From the NCBI GenBank assembly GCA_964247055.1, contig OZ176051.1, positions 7,626,001 through 7,690,000 on the forward strand: 64,000 bases of DNA, written 5' to 3'. The notes under the pieces were generated by a model that did not search any database, had not been told where the DNA came from, and saw only the letters and a list, made by a program, of their open reading frames with translations. Below, piece after piece: positions 1 through 12,276 of this stretch. Every line of letters begins with the position of its first letter. Positions within the stretch are counted from its first letter, which is position 1. This stretch comes from Paragordius varius. Taxonomy: Eukaryota > Nematomorpha. Made by a program: the position numbers and the translations under genes.

Positions 1-920
1 TTTCTGCTAAAAATTAAATTTTTGAAAAAGTATGAGTTTTACATTTAGATATCGAATTTTAACATAATTAAAATTTATATCGCCTAATATCGGCATTTTT
101 GGGTTTATTTTAACTTAACTTGCCTATTTTAGAAGAGCAAATTGACTCGGAGCCTACGTTTAATAATTATTTTAAAAATAATCTATTACTTTTTAATGTA
201 ATTTGTGATCTATTTTAGTTATATTTTTTGGAATGAAGCAATTGGCTTTCACCAAAATATATATTTAAAAATTGTGCGCAAACTTTGCCATTTTCTCATA
301 TGGAGAGATATCCACAAAAATCGAAAATTACTTTTAAATTATTTATAAGGACGATAAAGCACAATCATAATTAATACATTTTCCTATTTATCTATATATT
401 TATTTCATCAATTTTTGTATACCTCCCGATATTTAACTCAATGTAATGCATAATAATTATATATAACTATGGGGATGATAATTGGTTAATTTAAACTATA
501 ATACATAAGTTTGCCCTAAATACTAAAGGTCGGTTTGTCAAATGGATACTAGCAATAAAGGCAAATTATCTTACCGTATATGGTAATATAATAAGAACAC
601 TTGTTACCAAACTCGTTTTAAACAATTCTGCCATCCTACAATATACAATAACTTGGACACTAAAGAACAAAAAATGGGTCAAAAAGTCTAATGCAATCAG
701 CATAAGGACACGATTAGCGGCACTTTATTCCACGGTCAACAACTTAATCGCTTTTTGCTTAAAGCAAAACATTATGGTCGCATGCCACATATTTCAAGTA
801 AGTTATATACAATATATTGGTTATAAATATAAATTGGTAAAATAGAAACAGTGTTACACATTTCTTAAAGTTCGGACACAAATGTTTTCTTAAAGAGCTT
901 GTGACTATTCTTGTGATTTG
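1..920. other. Upstream region, no assigned gene
   Basis: A+T-rich sequence before UBAC1. The only notable content is an open plus-strand frame of about 100 codons without an ATG start, roughly 510-821, ending at a good donor (CAA/GTAAGT at 822). Its translation matches nothing I recognise and does not resemble the N terminus expected for UBAC1. No promoter motif could be defended. Confidence 0.4.
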
Positions 921-3900
921 ATGAAGCTCATAATTATTAATAAGGAAGGGGATATTTGTAATTTAGATGTAGAACCTAATGTTTTAATTGAAAAGGTATT
1001 TTATTTTTTTTATTTAGTTAAAAATAATGGCTTTGGGACATTTTGGAGCATATTTGGATAGTCCCACAGAAAAACAAAGAACTCTATCTCGCTTTAGATT
1101 ATTATATATAAAACAGTTTAGAAAGTTAGATGAATTAAAAAGTATATCCGAAGAAGGTCTTATAGATGAAGGTTATTAGCCCGTAATTTTTAGATGAATT
1201 GTTATTAAAGAAAAGTCCACCCATTTTTTACGATGAAAAAGTTTTCTTTTAAATTTATACCTTGTATAGAGAGATTATCCTTTAGGGCCATCAATAAATG
1301 AGATAATGGTTGCTACAGCTTCTATATCAATTAAACCAGCGCCTAAACCAAATTCAAAAACCGTTTCCCCTAACGTAAATCCTTTTTGTAAATTTATTAT
1401 AGTTCCAATTGGAGATACGAAAAGTTTTACTTACATTGATACAAACATCACACAGTCTTATTTGTTTAAATCCTGAATCAAAGCACGTCTTTCAAATTTT
1501 ACAAAGTAAATAATAAAATGTTTTTTGATGGTATCATACTAAATATCTTTACATTTTGGCAAATTCTATGTAATAAAGGAAAAAATTTTCCTGTAATATT
1601 AAATATGCATAAATTTTTTATTGTTAAATCACAAAATTAGCTATACAATTTTCAAGTATATGAGTGTATATTTTAAGCTAGAGAATTTTTGATAGCTTTT
1701 AATGTCCAAATTTATAACTACGTTTTTAACTCTAATTTTATAATTTAAACTTTCCTTTTTTTATATTATGTTAATTAAAATTATTTTGGTTAATCATTTT
1801 TTATTTTCGGCTTAGCTTCACAAACTCTTTCCCAAACACCTAATCTTAGCGGTTCTAACACAGCTGTGAATAATCCAAATAACTCCAATAATAATGGCGA
1901 TCATACCCCAAACGATGGTGGTTTAGACGCTATTGCAAATTCTCCCGCCCTTCGAAATTTGGAAGAAATGGGTTTTAATAAAAAATTGGCTATGCGGGCT
2001 TTGATAATCAATAGGTTAGTTTTGGTTTTTCAAAGATTTGGCTTTTAATTTGTTATTTACATATACAGTAATTTAAATTATGCAGACAAAACGTAAAACT
2101 AAATTCGTTTAAAAAGGATAACTATATACTTTTAAAAATTACAATTGTTGAATATATAGCTTAGAATGTTAACAATTTGCATCATTTTCCCTTACTTTGT
2201 AACTGAAAACAATAGGTTATAATTAAAAAGTTTGAAAAAAATTTAAATATTTGAAAAAGAATTATATTTAGGTTTTTTTTGACTTTATTTTTAATTTTTA
2301 CTCTAAAACGGATTCAGATGAAATTAATCCCTGTGAATTTTAATTTTCTTATATAAAAAAGGTCATTTAACTCGGTTTATTTTTGTACATTATTGAAAAA
2401 TATTTAAATAGTTAAATTTTTACAAATGAATTTAAAATCTGTAATTTAGTTTTGCCTTTTATAAAATTAAATCTTATCTTTCTTTATTGCTATTCTAAAT
2501 TAGAATGGATGTATCACGTGCTACTGAATGGTTGCTAGAAAATTCCACCAGTGAAAATATTACAGCAACCCTTCCAAATTCCGGTACTTTAAGTATTCCA
2601 TCATCAAACAATAATAATAATTTTATGGCCTTGAATCCCAACATTGAAATCAAAACAAAAATTCAATCTTCTACCGATTCAAACGCTAAACGTCCAACAG
2701 AAAAGAGCGCTGTTAAAAGTAATTTTTATATTTGTTTTATTTATTGTAAATCAATGAATATATATAACCGGTCTGACGGTTTATAAATGGTATTTTATGT
2801 CCCTTTTATATTCGAAAACAGTTTTCTATCAGATAAAACTTTTCCTTATCATAATATTGTTTTTATGCAAAAAATTTTGAAAAACTTTATCTAAGTACTA
2901 TGTTAAAATTGTTTTTTTTCTAATTTATATGAAAATTCATTTATATGAAACTATATGTAAAAATAGTAATATATTAAATACTAACATGTTTATAGCTCTA
3001 CGTTAAAAAAATTGATTAAATTTCTTAGTTTATACCATTTTTTAACGCATTATGGTAAATATATGATTGTTTAGGTTAAGGAAAGCTCTCATAAACACCT
3101 TCGCAAATGCATTTATAATCTTCTAGGGCTATTTTTAACTTATTGTCGGTGAAAATTTATTCGATAATTTTCCAATCTTGTGACATAATATAGCATTTAA
3201 AACTTTCCACATTATACAGTAAAATCTAAAAAATAATGCGTTAAATAGGTAAATTATATGCCTTTTTTTTAAAACCAACCAAATTTTTAGATCATAAATT
3301 TTTTCATAATATATATGATTAGGGTAATATGGTGTAATGGACTCTCAACTCTATTTTTCAACGTTCTATATATAGGCTTTATAGATAAAAGAATAAAAAA
3401 TAAAATGAATAACATATTATAAATTGGCTAACCTTAATTTTTTATATATATTAAAAAACCTTTGATATTTTATACATGACTTTATATCCGATATTTTATT
3501 GCTAATAGATCTTGGCTTTAACGAAGATGTCTTATCTCCCGACAATGATACACCCCGAAAAATTGTAATGGCATTTAGAGCTTATAAGGCTAAACTTTAT
3601 GTTCCAGATCCACAAGTATATATTTATTAATTTTGTAGGTAACCTTTTATTTCGCTTTTATGACAAAATTTTATAAAATGCAACTTTAAGTAATTACAAT
3701 TTTTAATGTAATTAATATTTTATATTTAATAATTGCCAAACGAACAATTAAAAATAAGGATTGCTTGCGAAATAGTTGTTAATAGAGATTTTAAAAACCC
3801 AAAAAGAGTAAAAATTTAGTTGTTTCACTGGAATTTATTTTAATTTGTGACTCAATATACATAGCTTATATTACATTGGATTAATATTTATTTTTTCCAT

Positions 3901-5546
3901 ATCTTTATATACCGATATCTTGTACTGGAGATAAAATTTGATTATAATTGATTAATTGTAAACAAAATATTCAAATGAATTATAGGCAATTGCAAATTTG
4001 AAAGAAATGGGATTTGAGGAACAAGACATCCTTCAAGCCTTGGCATTATGCAATAATAATGAAGATGCCGCCGTAAATTATTAAATATTTAATTTTAATG
4101 ATTACCAAAATTATTCAAAAAATGCGTCTAGTTGATATATTTATATTTAATTTGCTTTTTTTGCGTATGAAAATGATTATACATGCAATATCTTTTATAA
4201 TTACATATCAATACCTTTTATATTATTGTTTAAAACCATGTTTTATTTTCTTAGAAATAGTTTGTTGGTAGGTAGTCTCCACTAACGAAATATTTTCAAT
4301 ATTTTTATAGCTTAATCGGGTTTGAATTAAACTGGATATCATCTTTATTATAATATTTACAAAATCGTAAAACAAACAGTTTATTACTTTTTTTATTTTA
4401 TTATATTTTAATGATACAAATAAAGAGCGTATGATTCAAAGCTCTGTGTTAAAATATATTCCAAATTTATAAGGGATATATATAGAAATATATATATATA
4501 TATATTTATTGGATTGATAGCTTCTTGTGCCTTTTATTTGGACATAATTAAAATAGCTTCATTATTAAGGTTTTTCCTCTTATTCCTTTCAAATATGTAA
4601 TTGATTATAATTTAACCAAGAGCGAACAAAAATCATTGCTGGCTGCAAACATTGACTTTTTGCGACAATGAAACTCATTTTCACCAATCTCTTTATTTTT
4701 GTAGTGTGAATGGTTACTTCAAGATAGCTCTGTGCGTCAAAAAACATTGATTGGAAAGTCTATGCAACTCTCAAACACTACAATACATGGTGATATGGGC
4801 AATAGTTCGAATCAACTTACACAGGAAAAGGGCACCACCATAAACAATGTGGAAATGGATTTAGAATTTCAAACACTCTCCCCCAACAGTTCTTTATGCC
4901 GTGCCTTACTTTCGGATCCTACCATCCTTTTGGGCCTTAATAATCCAAAAATGTTTTTAAGTATGTGAATAAAGGCGAAATACCTTATGCTAGTTACTGT
5001 GATACCAATAATTTAACAGCGAATTAAAAAAATTTTTAAATAAGATATAAGATGTAAAATCAAGACTGCATTATCTCCTTAATTAATATTATGTAGTATA
5101 AGTGGGTTTTTTTACATGTAATTTAATAAATCAGAGGGAATCGAACATTTATCATAAATGTTAGTACATACATCATTTGTAATGAATTTTATTGAATACA
5201 GTCAATCTTTTTGCAAACAATGGTCATGTGAAGTTTTTACTTAATATTTTCTTTATATATTTAAATTTTTATCCTTTTTCAACACATTAACTTTTCTAAT
5301 GTAGTATTACTGAATTTGTATGAAATGTTTATCCAAACACATGCATTACACATTGGACATTGGTTCAATGATCCAGATGCCGCTGTATTACTCAGTCAAA
5401 TTTTTCGTATTTATCATTCGGAAAAATATAGTTTATTAACCCAATCACAATCCCAACCAGTAAACTCTACCTTAACTTCAAACGATTTTTCTGGCAATGA
5501 TTCCAATAATAATAATGGCAATGGTGGACCGAATTTACAGAGGTAG
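921..5546 (+). CDS. UBAC1: UBAC1 (KPC2): UBL, two UBA domains and an STI1-like C terminus
   Basis: Non-catalytic subunit of the KPC ubiquitin ligase, bringing ubiquitinated targets to the proteasome (family knowledge). Eleven exons: 921-995, 1018-1171, 1194-1240, 1270-1374, 1403-1505, 1816-2014, 2504-2718, 3509-3615, 3986-4072, 4705-4960, 5305-5546; all phases agree and give 529 aa (human about 405). The order matches the human protein: N-terminal ubiquitin-like region (MKLIINKEGD), a LEIRKVLLTLIQ helix like human TELRKILVSLIE, UBA1 (ALRNLEEMGFNKKLAMRAL then ATEWLLEN), UBA2 (AIANLKEMGFEEQDILQAL then CEWLL), and an STI1-like tail (LLSDPTILLGLNNPKMFL, WFNDPDAAVLLSQI). The extra length is Asn-rich linker. 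The start is the first in-frame ATG before the UBL; a stop lies upstream at 891. The first four introns are only 22, 22, 29 and 28 nt; the others are 310-790 nt. A donor-like GAG/GTAGGT overlaps the final stop, so one more exon cannot be excluded. Confidence 0.93.
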
Positions 5547-6039
5547 GTAGGTGTTAGTTTTAGTTTTTCTCTCAACGGTTTTAAAGCCGTTATTAAACTC
5601 TTTTACCATTTAAGGGACTGTAGTATCACATCAAGGTTGTTTTATAAACTTAATTATTAAAATGAAAGGGAAAAAAATATCTTTTTTATAAGTATTCATT
5701 ATTAAATAAAACGGCTCTTTGATTGGTAATCATTTTCATAATCATAATTAATATAAAATATCTACCGTGGATAAAGTATCACATTGTACAATAGCATAGT
5801 TTTTTATATTTTTTCGGCAGGAAAAAACAATAATCCATCTGATTTTTTATATTACACGGTGCGCAGTAAAAATATTTTATTTAAGATTCATCTATCATAG
5901 CTAAAAGCCTTAGGACAATGCATATCTAAAATAAATCCGACTGACATTCTAGAAAAAAAGTTTTAATTATTATGCTATTAGCCAAAATAAAAATATCGCA
6001 TTCTTGTCCCACATAAACGATTAAAATACAACGAAGAAA
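5547..6039. other. 3' flank of UBAC1, nothing recognised
   Basis: A+T-rich DNA after the UBAC1 stop. I see no coding exon, RNA gene or clear repeat boundary. Confidence 0.4.
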
Positions 6040-6800
6040 AACGCGTCAACGAAATTTTATATACCATATAGACGAAATTTTATCGATAAAGATTTTAAAA
6101 ATTTTCAGAGAGTTTTTGAAGGTTTTACAGTTGCTAAATATTGCACTTTGGTATTAAGTTTGAGTCCCATAAACTTGACGGTAAAAGATTATGAATTTTA
6201 TTTTACTATCATATATTTAGAGTTTAATCAATATTTCGCGTTTTTTGCAATTTGCATCAAAGCGGAAGTAGCTTATAATACAAAACATCAGATATGTACA
6301 TATATATTATAAAGACCTTAATTCGATGGAGAAAAAAAATCCATCGACTAATTTTTTGATTTGGGGATTTTTATGTTCCGAAGCTGTGATCAAGCATTGT
6401 GTCATTTTAGCTATTAATCTCGGCTTTTGGGCATAAACACTTTCCAATAAAACGAGTGATCGATCTTTTTTCTTCATCCTGTATGCGAAAAGTATATATA
6501 ATATATATATTGGATGTTTCGTAAAAATTATACGCTACTTCCGCTTTGGTGCAAATTGCATAAAAAATTTTCTCTTTTTATATGAGTATTATTTCATTTT
6601 TTGAACGCGATATATTGGGTAAACTCTGAATATCTACTAAATATATGTTAGTTAAAATAAAATTTAAAATAGCGCAAATAAAAAGTTTATTGGATTAAGG
6701 GCAATTTTTTACCATTGATTCGTATAGGTCCTTCAACTCTCATTTTAAATCTTTATCGATAGTATTTTGCGTTAAAGAATAATATCCTTATGGTATAAAT
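6040..6800. repeat. Foldback (long inverted repeat), about 760 bp
   Basis: Two diverged arms pair in inverted orientation around a loop near 6290-6520. The left arm has TATCGATAAAGATTTT (about 6080) and GCATCAAAGCGGAAGTAGC (about 6255); the right arm carries their reverse complements at about 6755 and 6535. Between these anchors the arms also share ATATTTAG...GAGTTTA and a TCGCGTT motif. No coding sequence is present. It is probably a non-autonomous foldback DNA element; ends and target duplications are not resolved. Confidence 0.65.
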
Positions 6801-7342
6801 TATTAAAGTTTTTCCCTTTGTGTTTAATTTTATTCGGCTTAATATGGGCGATAAAAATTGGGATTTTGTATTTTGCCTAATGGAACACCTTTTTAATTGT
6901 CAACCGCATTCATTTTTGATATTCATTATCCTTAAGCTCTTAGCTCCAAATAATATATGACTCATATATAGAGCATTTTCTTTATTTTTTGCCGCTTAGA
7001 GTTATTATTTGGGTATATATGTATTTTAAAATTATGTTTTGTGCGAACATCATCTTACAGTTGTTTATACCATATATCTAATATAAGAACCATTATGATT
7101 GTGACATGGGATCATATGACCTATATTTACATTGAATTAACTGATTCTCAACATAATTAAATTTAAAATAAAATAAAATTACAAATGAGCAAAAAACAAA
7201 ATCATTGGCAATTGAATATAATAAATGTCATTTGAGAGAAAGCTTTAAATAATAAGATACAAATCAAATAAATTTATTTATTTGATATAACATAAAAATA
7301 CTAATAAATTGCGAAATAATCATCAACTTCCTTATGGAACAT
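6801..7342. other. Intergenic, nothing recognised
   Basis: A+T-rich spacer between two foldback elements. I see no gene. Confidence 0.4.
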
Positions 7343-9177
7343 ACAGTAGCGTATGGCGTGTTAGTCCAAAATAGTATAAAAAACAAGTTTTTTTAAAAAC
7401 AACTAGTGGATATTATGGATAGTGTACACAGAACCAGGACACAATCTTTGTATGTAAAATATGGACATTTGGTTTTAAACATAGCTATAGAAAATTGTGA
7501 AAAATTCATGAAACATAATTTCCCAAATTTCTAATAAAAATTGTTAAATTTTCATTTCATGGTAGTAATTAGGTAAATAATAGAAGCTTATGATTAACAA
7601 TAGAGTTATAATACGATAAAATCAAAATGTGTGTTAATGTGTGCTTAAAATATTGTAAAAAATTCTAGTTATTTTAGTTATATGCTTAGGTAAAATAACA
7701 CAGGACAACAAATTTTTTGTCACTCGAGTTTTTTGCATTTTCTGGTATTTACGATCATTTTAACATTGTATAATTTGATTTTTTTGATTATGCGCCCTCT
7801 TTATCAAAATTTTGAAATATACAAGAAATGCCTGTTTATATCATTCGAAAAAGTAGAAAACTCTATAAAATGCTAACTAATATGTTTCACATCAACAGTT
7901 ATTATTGGAGTTAGGAAGCGACAAACCAGCATTTTTTAAAGAATGGATGAAAATAGCTCAAACTTTGTCTAAATGGCAAATAATGTTCAAAAAAATAACA
8001 CAAGAAAGTTTTGATTAAAACAATATTGCTTTTATGTCATTCAAAACAGCCATTTTAAAGTTTTTCGTTAATTTTGAAATTTCAAAGACTAAAAACAAAT
8101 TTTAAGGTGTTTCATTATTTTTTCAGCGATCATATAATAAATTTACAGTTATAACGATGTATTTTAGTATCCACTAGGTTAAATAATTTTCATATTAATA
8201 ATATTTATTAAAAAAACAAACCAAATGCTTTTTCAAAGATTTTTTTTAATTTTAACATAGTGTAACCCTATAAATTATATTAAAATAATTTATATGATTT
8301 TTAATTTAGTTAGTCTGTGAAAATTTTTGACTTATTTAAGGGTTGAAAATTTTGACCATATAAACCCAACATTTGAAAGCACAGTTTTTTTACGCTCTTT
8401 CGAATGATATAAAATACATGAATCTCTATTTAAAACTTATAATTGTGAAAAGAGCCATAAATATAAACCTAATAAAATAAAATTCTTAGGTCTTGACCAA
8501 TTTTCTTTTCAGATATACTATTTATGTACTTTAATGAAATGAATATTAAATTTACAAGAATGACAGTTAAAAAGTCAAAATTTGTTGTCTAGTATAATCA
8601 AATATTTAAGCAGTATTGCAAAAAGATTTTAAAACTATTACAATACTATATTGTTACAATATTTATTTATCCTTTTATTTAAAATTTGGTTTTTCAATTC
8701 ATTTGCTAATAATTATAGTTTTATTTTTTTAATTGGTTATAGTTAAAGTTACGATAATATATATCAATTTAATTAAACATTATAATTGTGTCTAATTACA
8801 TAATATTTTATGGATACAATATTTTTATTTGATAACCATAACATTAATATTAGCATATATTAAGTATTATTTACGCATACATTAACATACATCGCTATTT
8901 TATCGTATTTACTCTATTGTTAACCATACGCTTCTGTTATCTACCAAATTAGTATTATAAAATGAAAATTTTATAATTTTTATCAGAAATCTGGGAAATT
9001 ATGTTTCACTAATATATTTACAATTTTCTATAGCTATGTTAGAAACCAAATGTCCACATTTTACATACACCAAGATTGTCTCCTAGTTTTGTGTACATCC
9101 CGCTGTTTTTTTAAAACAAACTTGTTTTTTTATTCTATTTTAGACTAACAATGTTTTATACCATACGCTACTGTGAA
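7343..9177. mobile_element. Long-TIR foldback element of about 1.8 kb (CAGTAGCGTATGG family)
   Basis: The left end CAGTAGCGTATGG (7346) and the right end (reverse complement CACAGTAGCGTATGG, to 9175) begin arms that stay recognisably complementary for several hundred bases, including AAATGTCCAYATTTTACAT and GGAAATTATGTTTCA blocks. A second, subterminal copy of the end motif (CAGAAGCGTATGG and variants) lies inside each arm at about 7588 and 8935, so the arms look like duplicated ends. Inner blocks GACAACAAATTTT and ATATCATTCGAAA are also inverted. No transposase is seen. A solo end of the same family occurs at 45602. Superfamily uncertain; the CAGT termini next to TA would fit Tc1/mariner-like elements. 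Confidence 0.75.
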
Positions 9178-9239
9178 AGGAGGAAAACAAAAAGTTACAT
9201 CAAGAACATCATATAAGTATATATATCCATAAAAACACA

Positions 9240-12090
9240 TGTGTGTTTTACTCTCATATTATTCCCCCTAAGTTTAGTCTATCGGTTAGTTGACGCTTAA
9301 GCAAAGGGTATTCTCTTCGCGGGTTTGTGTTTTTATCAATAATGCGTTGGCCAAGTGGGTTTGATTACTTTTTGTTTCTGGAGTATTTATTTTCTGGTGA
9401 GGGTGGTGTCAAAGATACAAACCCTATATATCGCAAAGTTTTGTCTGAAGCTGACAAACATTTTTGAATGGCTCTAATTCTTCATTGGTGGGTTGAATTC
9501 TTTTTCCGGAGATTACATACCCCGTGTATTTTACTTAAGGAATGGCGATTCGAAGATTATCCTTACGCAATCGTAATCCGGCTTCTTGTAACCTGCTTAA
9601 AACAACCCTTAATCCATTATCATGTTCATCTTTTGTGGCACTTGAGACTAACACATTGTCTTGGTAAACACATGTGCCAAATACATTCCCCAAGAGTTGT
9701 CCATACATCTTTAAAAAATCATCGGGGCGACTATTGGCCCTAAAAACACTGCGGAATGATTGTTTTGGAGGCACTTGAAACACTTCTTGCATTTCGCTGG
9801 ACAAGGAGCGAGACCGTATGGTAACCCGCAATTGCGCATGCTCTGTTAGGGATTTTATTGATCATGGTCTATTTTTATTTAAGGGCGGATCTTTCTTGTC
9901 GTTATCAGCTATACATTTATTATGTGTTGTATTTTTTCAATGTTTAAGCATTTTCGTTCCAGCACTTCGTACAAATAAACGATATCAACAATCCGGATGT
10001 TCACTGATATGTCATCCTTTTTCTCAGTAGGATATCTGCTTTGTAAAGTGTTGAAACCCAAGCGTGTAACGAAACTAAAAAAGCTCAAGATTGGCAAGTC
10101 CGTTTGGCCATAATCGGAGCAATCATGAGCATCGTACATGTTGGCACCCGAAAAATGGTGAACTATGGCTGTGCAGGGTGAAGCCAGGAGATACTCTTCT
10201 GAAGGTCCGAAGCGATTATGACTTGCAAATCGATCATCAAACCTGCCTATGGAGGCGAAAGACTAATCGAACCATCTAGTAGCTAGTTCTATCCGAAGTC
10301 TTCCTCAGGATAGCTGATATTAATCGAAGTACCACGTAAAACCGCTTAAAGGTAAGCGAAAGAGCTTGGACACTTGTTCACATTCTTGATTTTATGTGAC
10401 ATAGATGTTATAAAAGTCACGTCGTTGTCGCTACTAATTGCGGGGTTTGAATCTGGGTTGGCGCGGGAGCATGTTATTTTATGTTTCACAAGCCTTTTCT
10501 ATGGTTACTTTTGGGGTGGGGAGTTTGACTGGGGCTCCTCCACCAATGCGGCTTTCAGAATTCCGAGCTTTGGATAAGCAAGAGTTTTAATTTTATAATA
10601 ATGTTGATGCCACCAAAGGCTAAATCGCTCTTGTTATTTGCGCATGTGCATTCTATGTTTCTCGCTGTTAGTACGCGACCGATATGGCGAATATAAAGTA
10701 AAGTTCATTGATTCCTCGAAGAGTTTCAGAATTAATTTGGAAATGTCCAATAGTTGATTGACCATCACGGCACCATTAATACATTTATAGCTGATAATGA
10801 TAAGAACGATCTGCTTTTAAATTTTTATGAGACCATGATCAACAAAATCATTAACAGGACATGAGCGAATTTAGGTTAGCAGTGGGGTCCTACTCCTTAT
10901 CCAGCGAAAGGGATGTTTCAAGGGCCCCCCAATACAATCACGTTTGGGACAATAGTCGCCCGGTGATTCGCACAATAGCCAGCGGGGCCAATCCTCGAAT
11001 AAGAGTAATTATGGATAACATGCCATGTGAATGATATCTATACCGGGACCGAGGTATCCAATACATCGAAGGGAAAAGCAGTGTGTTACCGTGTGTAGCG
11101 CCAAATTTAATTCCCCACCCATTTTTGGAACGAATTGGTGAGAGCATTCAGTTTGATTTCCAAAAACATTTTTATTTCACGTATATAAAATACTATGAAT
11201 AATAAATGGATTTCTACTATTTTAATAAATTTTATTTGGATAAATTTGGATCATTCACTCCACTGATAAAATTATATATTAACCCAGAGACATCCCAAAT
11301 TTTCCTTGTCATCGAGTCCCTTTAACTATACAATCGCTGGTATAATAAGAAATCCACCAACAATCTAAAAATACTTTGACAAGTTTATACTCGACTCAAA
11401 GTCAGATAACGCGGGCTTCAACTGTAAAATATTTGAAGGAAACCGGGAAGTTGGACTATGTGCCGATTTTCTGATAAGTACAAATCGCCATCTGTCACAT
11501 GATTCACACCTTATACTCATATTCGATGAGTTAGCTGCCAAGGTGTCAAATGGGGTACTACTTTCTATGTTGGTAAATACGCCTATTTACAGGTCCCTAT
11601 TGACAAATCGTCTCAGTCACTTCTTACTATTATTTACTACCCACAAAGATTTTTATACGTACCAACGACTTCTCTTCGGGTTGACCTCCTCCCCCTTCCC
11701 GATGATTTTTTAAAGATGTGTGGACCAACTTTTGTGGGATGTACCTAAAAAGATATGTTTACCAGGAGGATTAATCTGACATCCCACAAAAGATGAACAT
11801 GATAAAAGATTTAAGGTTACAAGAGGCTGGATTTCGAATGCGCACAAGGATGAACTCCGAATTGCGATTTTCCAAGTAATATACAGGAAATATGTAATCT
11901 ATGGGAAATATTCAACCCATGAAAAATCAGAGGCCATCAAAAATTTCCATCGTCAACTGAATTTGATCTTTCTTAAGATTTATCAATTTACATTAACCTT
12001 CTATGCCCAATTTACATCTAATCTATGCATGTCTATGTGTGTTTAAATTAATTTTCATCCATAAAAACACACCTCTGTGTCACTCCAACA
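9240..12090. mobile_element. Fossil Ty3/Gypsy-like LTR retrotransposon block, rearranged
   Basis: Degraded reverse-transcriptase sequence is recognisable on both strands. A minus-strand piece at about 9400-9860 carries the RT palm/thumb region typical of Ty3/Gypsy (for example LQEAGLRLRKDN). A plus-strand piece at about 11390-11880 carries an earlier part of the same domain. A third stretch at 10775-10990 is an inverted copy of 9750-9930. No complete LTR pair could be defined; a short motif near 9227 and 12059 (CCATAAAAACACA) recurs in direct orientation. The element is old, broken in many places and rearranged. A 28S rRNA fragment lies between the inverted arms. Confidence 0.7.
10040..10370 (+). 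pseudogene. 28S rRNA fragment (divergent, partial)
   Basis: The stretch follows a conserved core of eukaryotic large-subunit rRNA in order: a GAAACCCAAGCGTGTAACGA block near 10060, CGTACATGTTGGCACCCGA (10133), ATGGTGAACTATGG, GGTGAAGCCAG, GGTCCGAAGCGATTATGAC, TGCAAATCGATC, GGCGAAAGACTAATCGAACC then ATCTAGTAGCTAG, and CTCAGGATAGCTG near 10305, fading out by 10370. Differences from the canonical core (GGCTGTGCAGG, TAGCTAGTTC and others) and its short length show a pseudogene, not a working rDNA unit. It sits in the loop between inverted Gypsy-like arms. Confidence 0.88.
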
Positions 12091-12276
12091 ATTAAAATTT
12101 AACACTTTTCCACGAATCTTTTAATATCTACTATTTTTCAATAAAAGCGCTGTTCTTTGATCAATATTCGCAAAATGTAGTCCCGATCAATACATAATAT
12201 ATTTTTTACAAATTATTTTTTTTGGTAATGCCACTTGAAAATGTATAATATATGTATTTGATGAATGTTTTAATAG

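Noticed and set aside
510-836. About 100-codon open frame without ATG, ending at a good donor
   Set aside because: No similarity recognised and two frames look equally protein-like. It may be an exon of an unseen gene, but evidence is too thin to call.
9818-10577. Plus-strand open frames of 60-70 codons (for example at 10091 and 10374)
   Set aside because: The first two overlap the 28S rRNA fragment and fossil element sequence. Translation has no protein similarity, and the DNA matches rRNA.
10938-11147. Minus-strand 69-codon frame
   Set aside because: Lies in rearranged Gypsy-like debris; not an independent gene.
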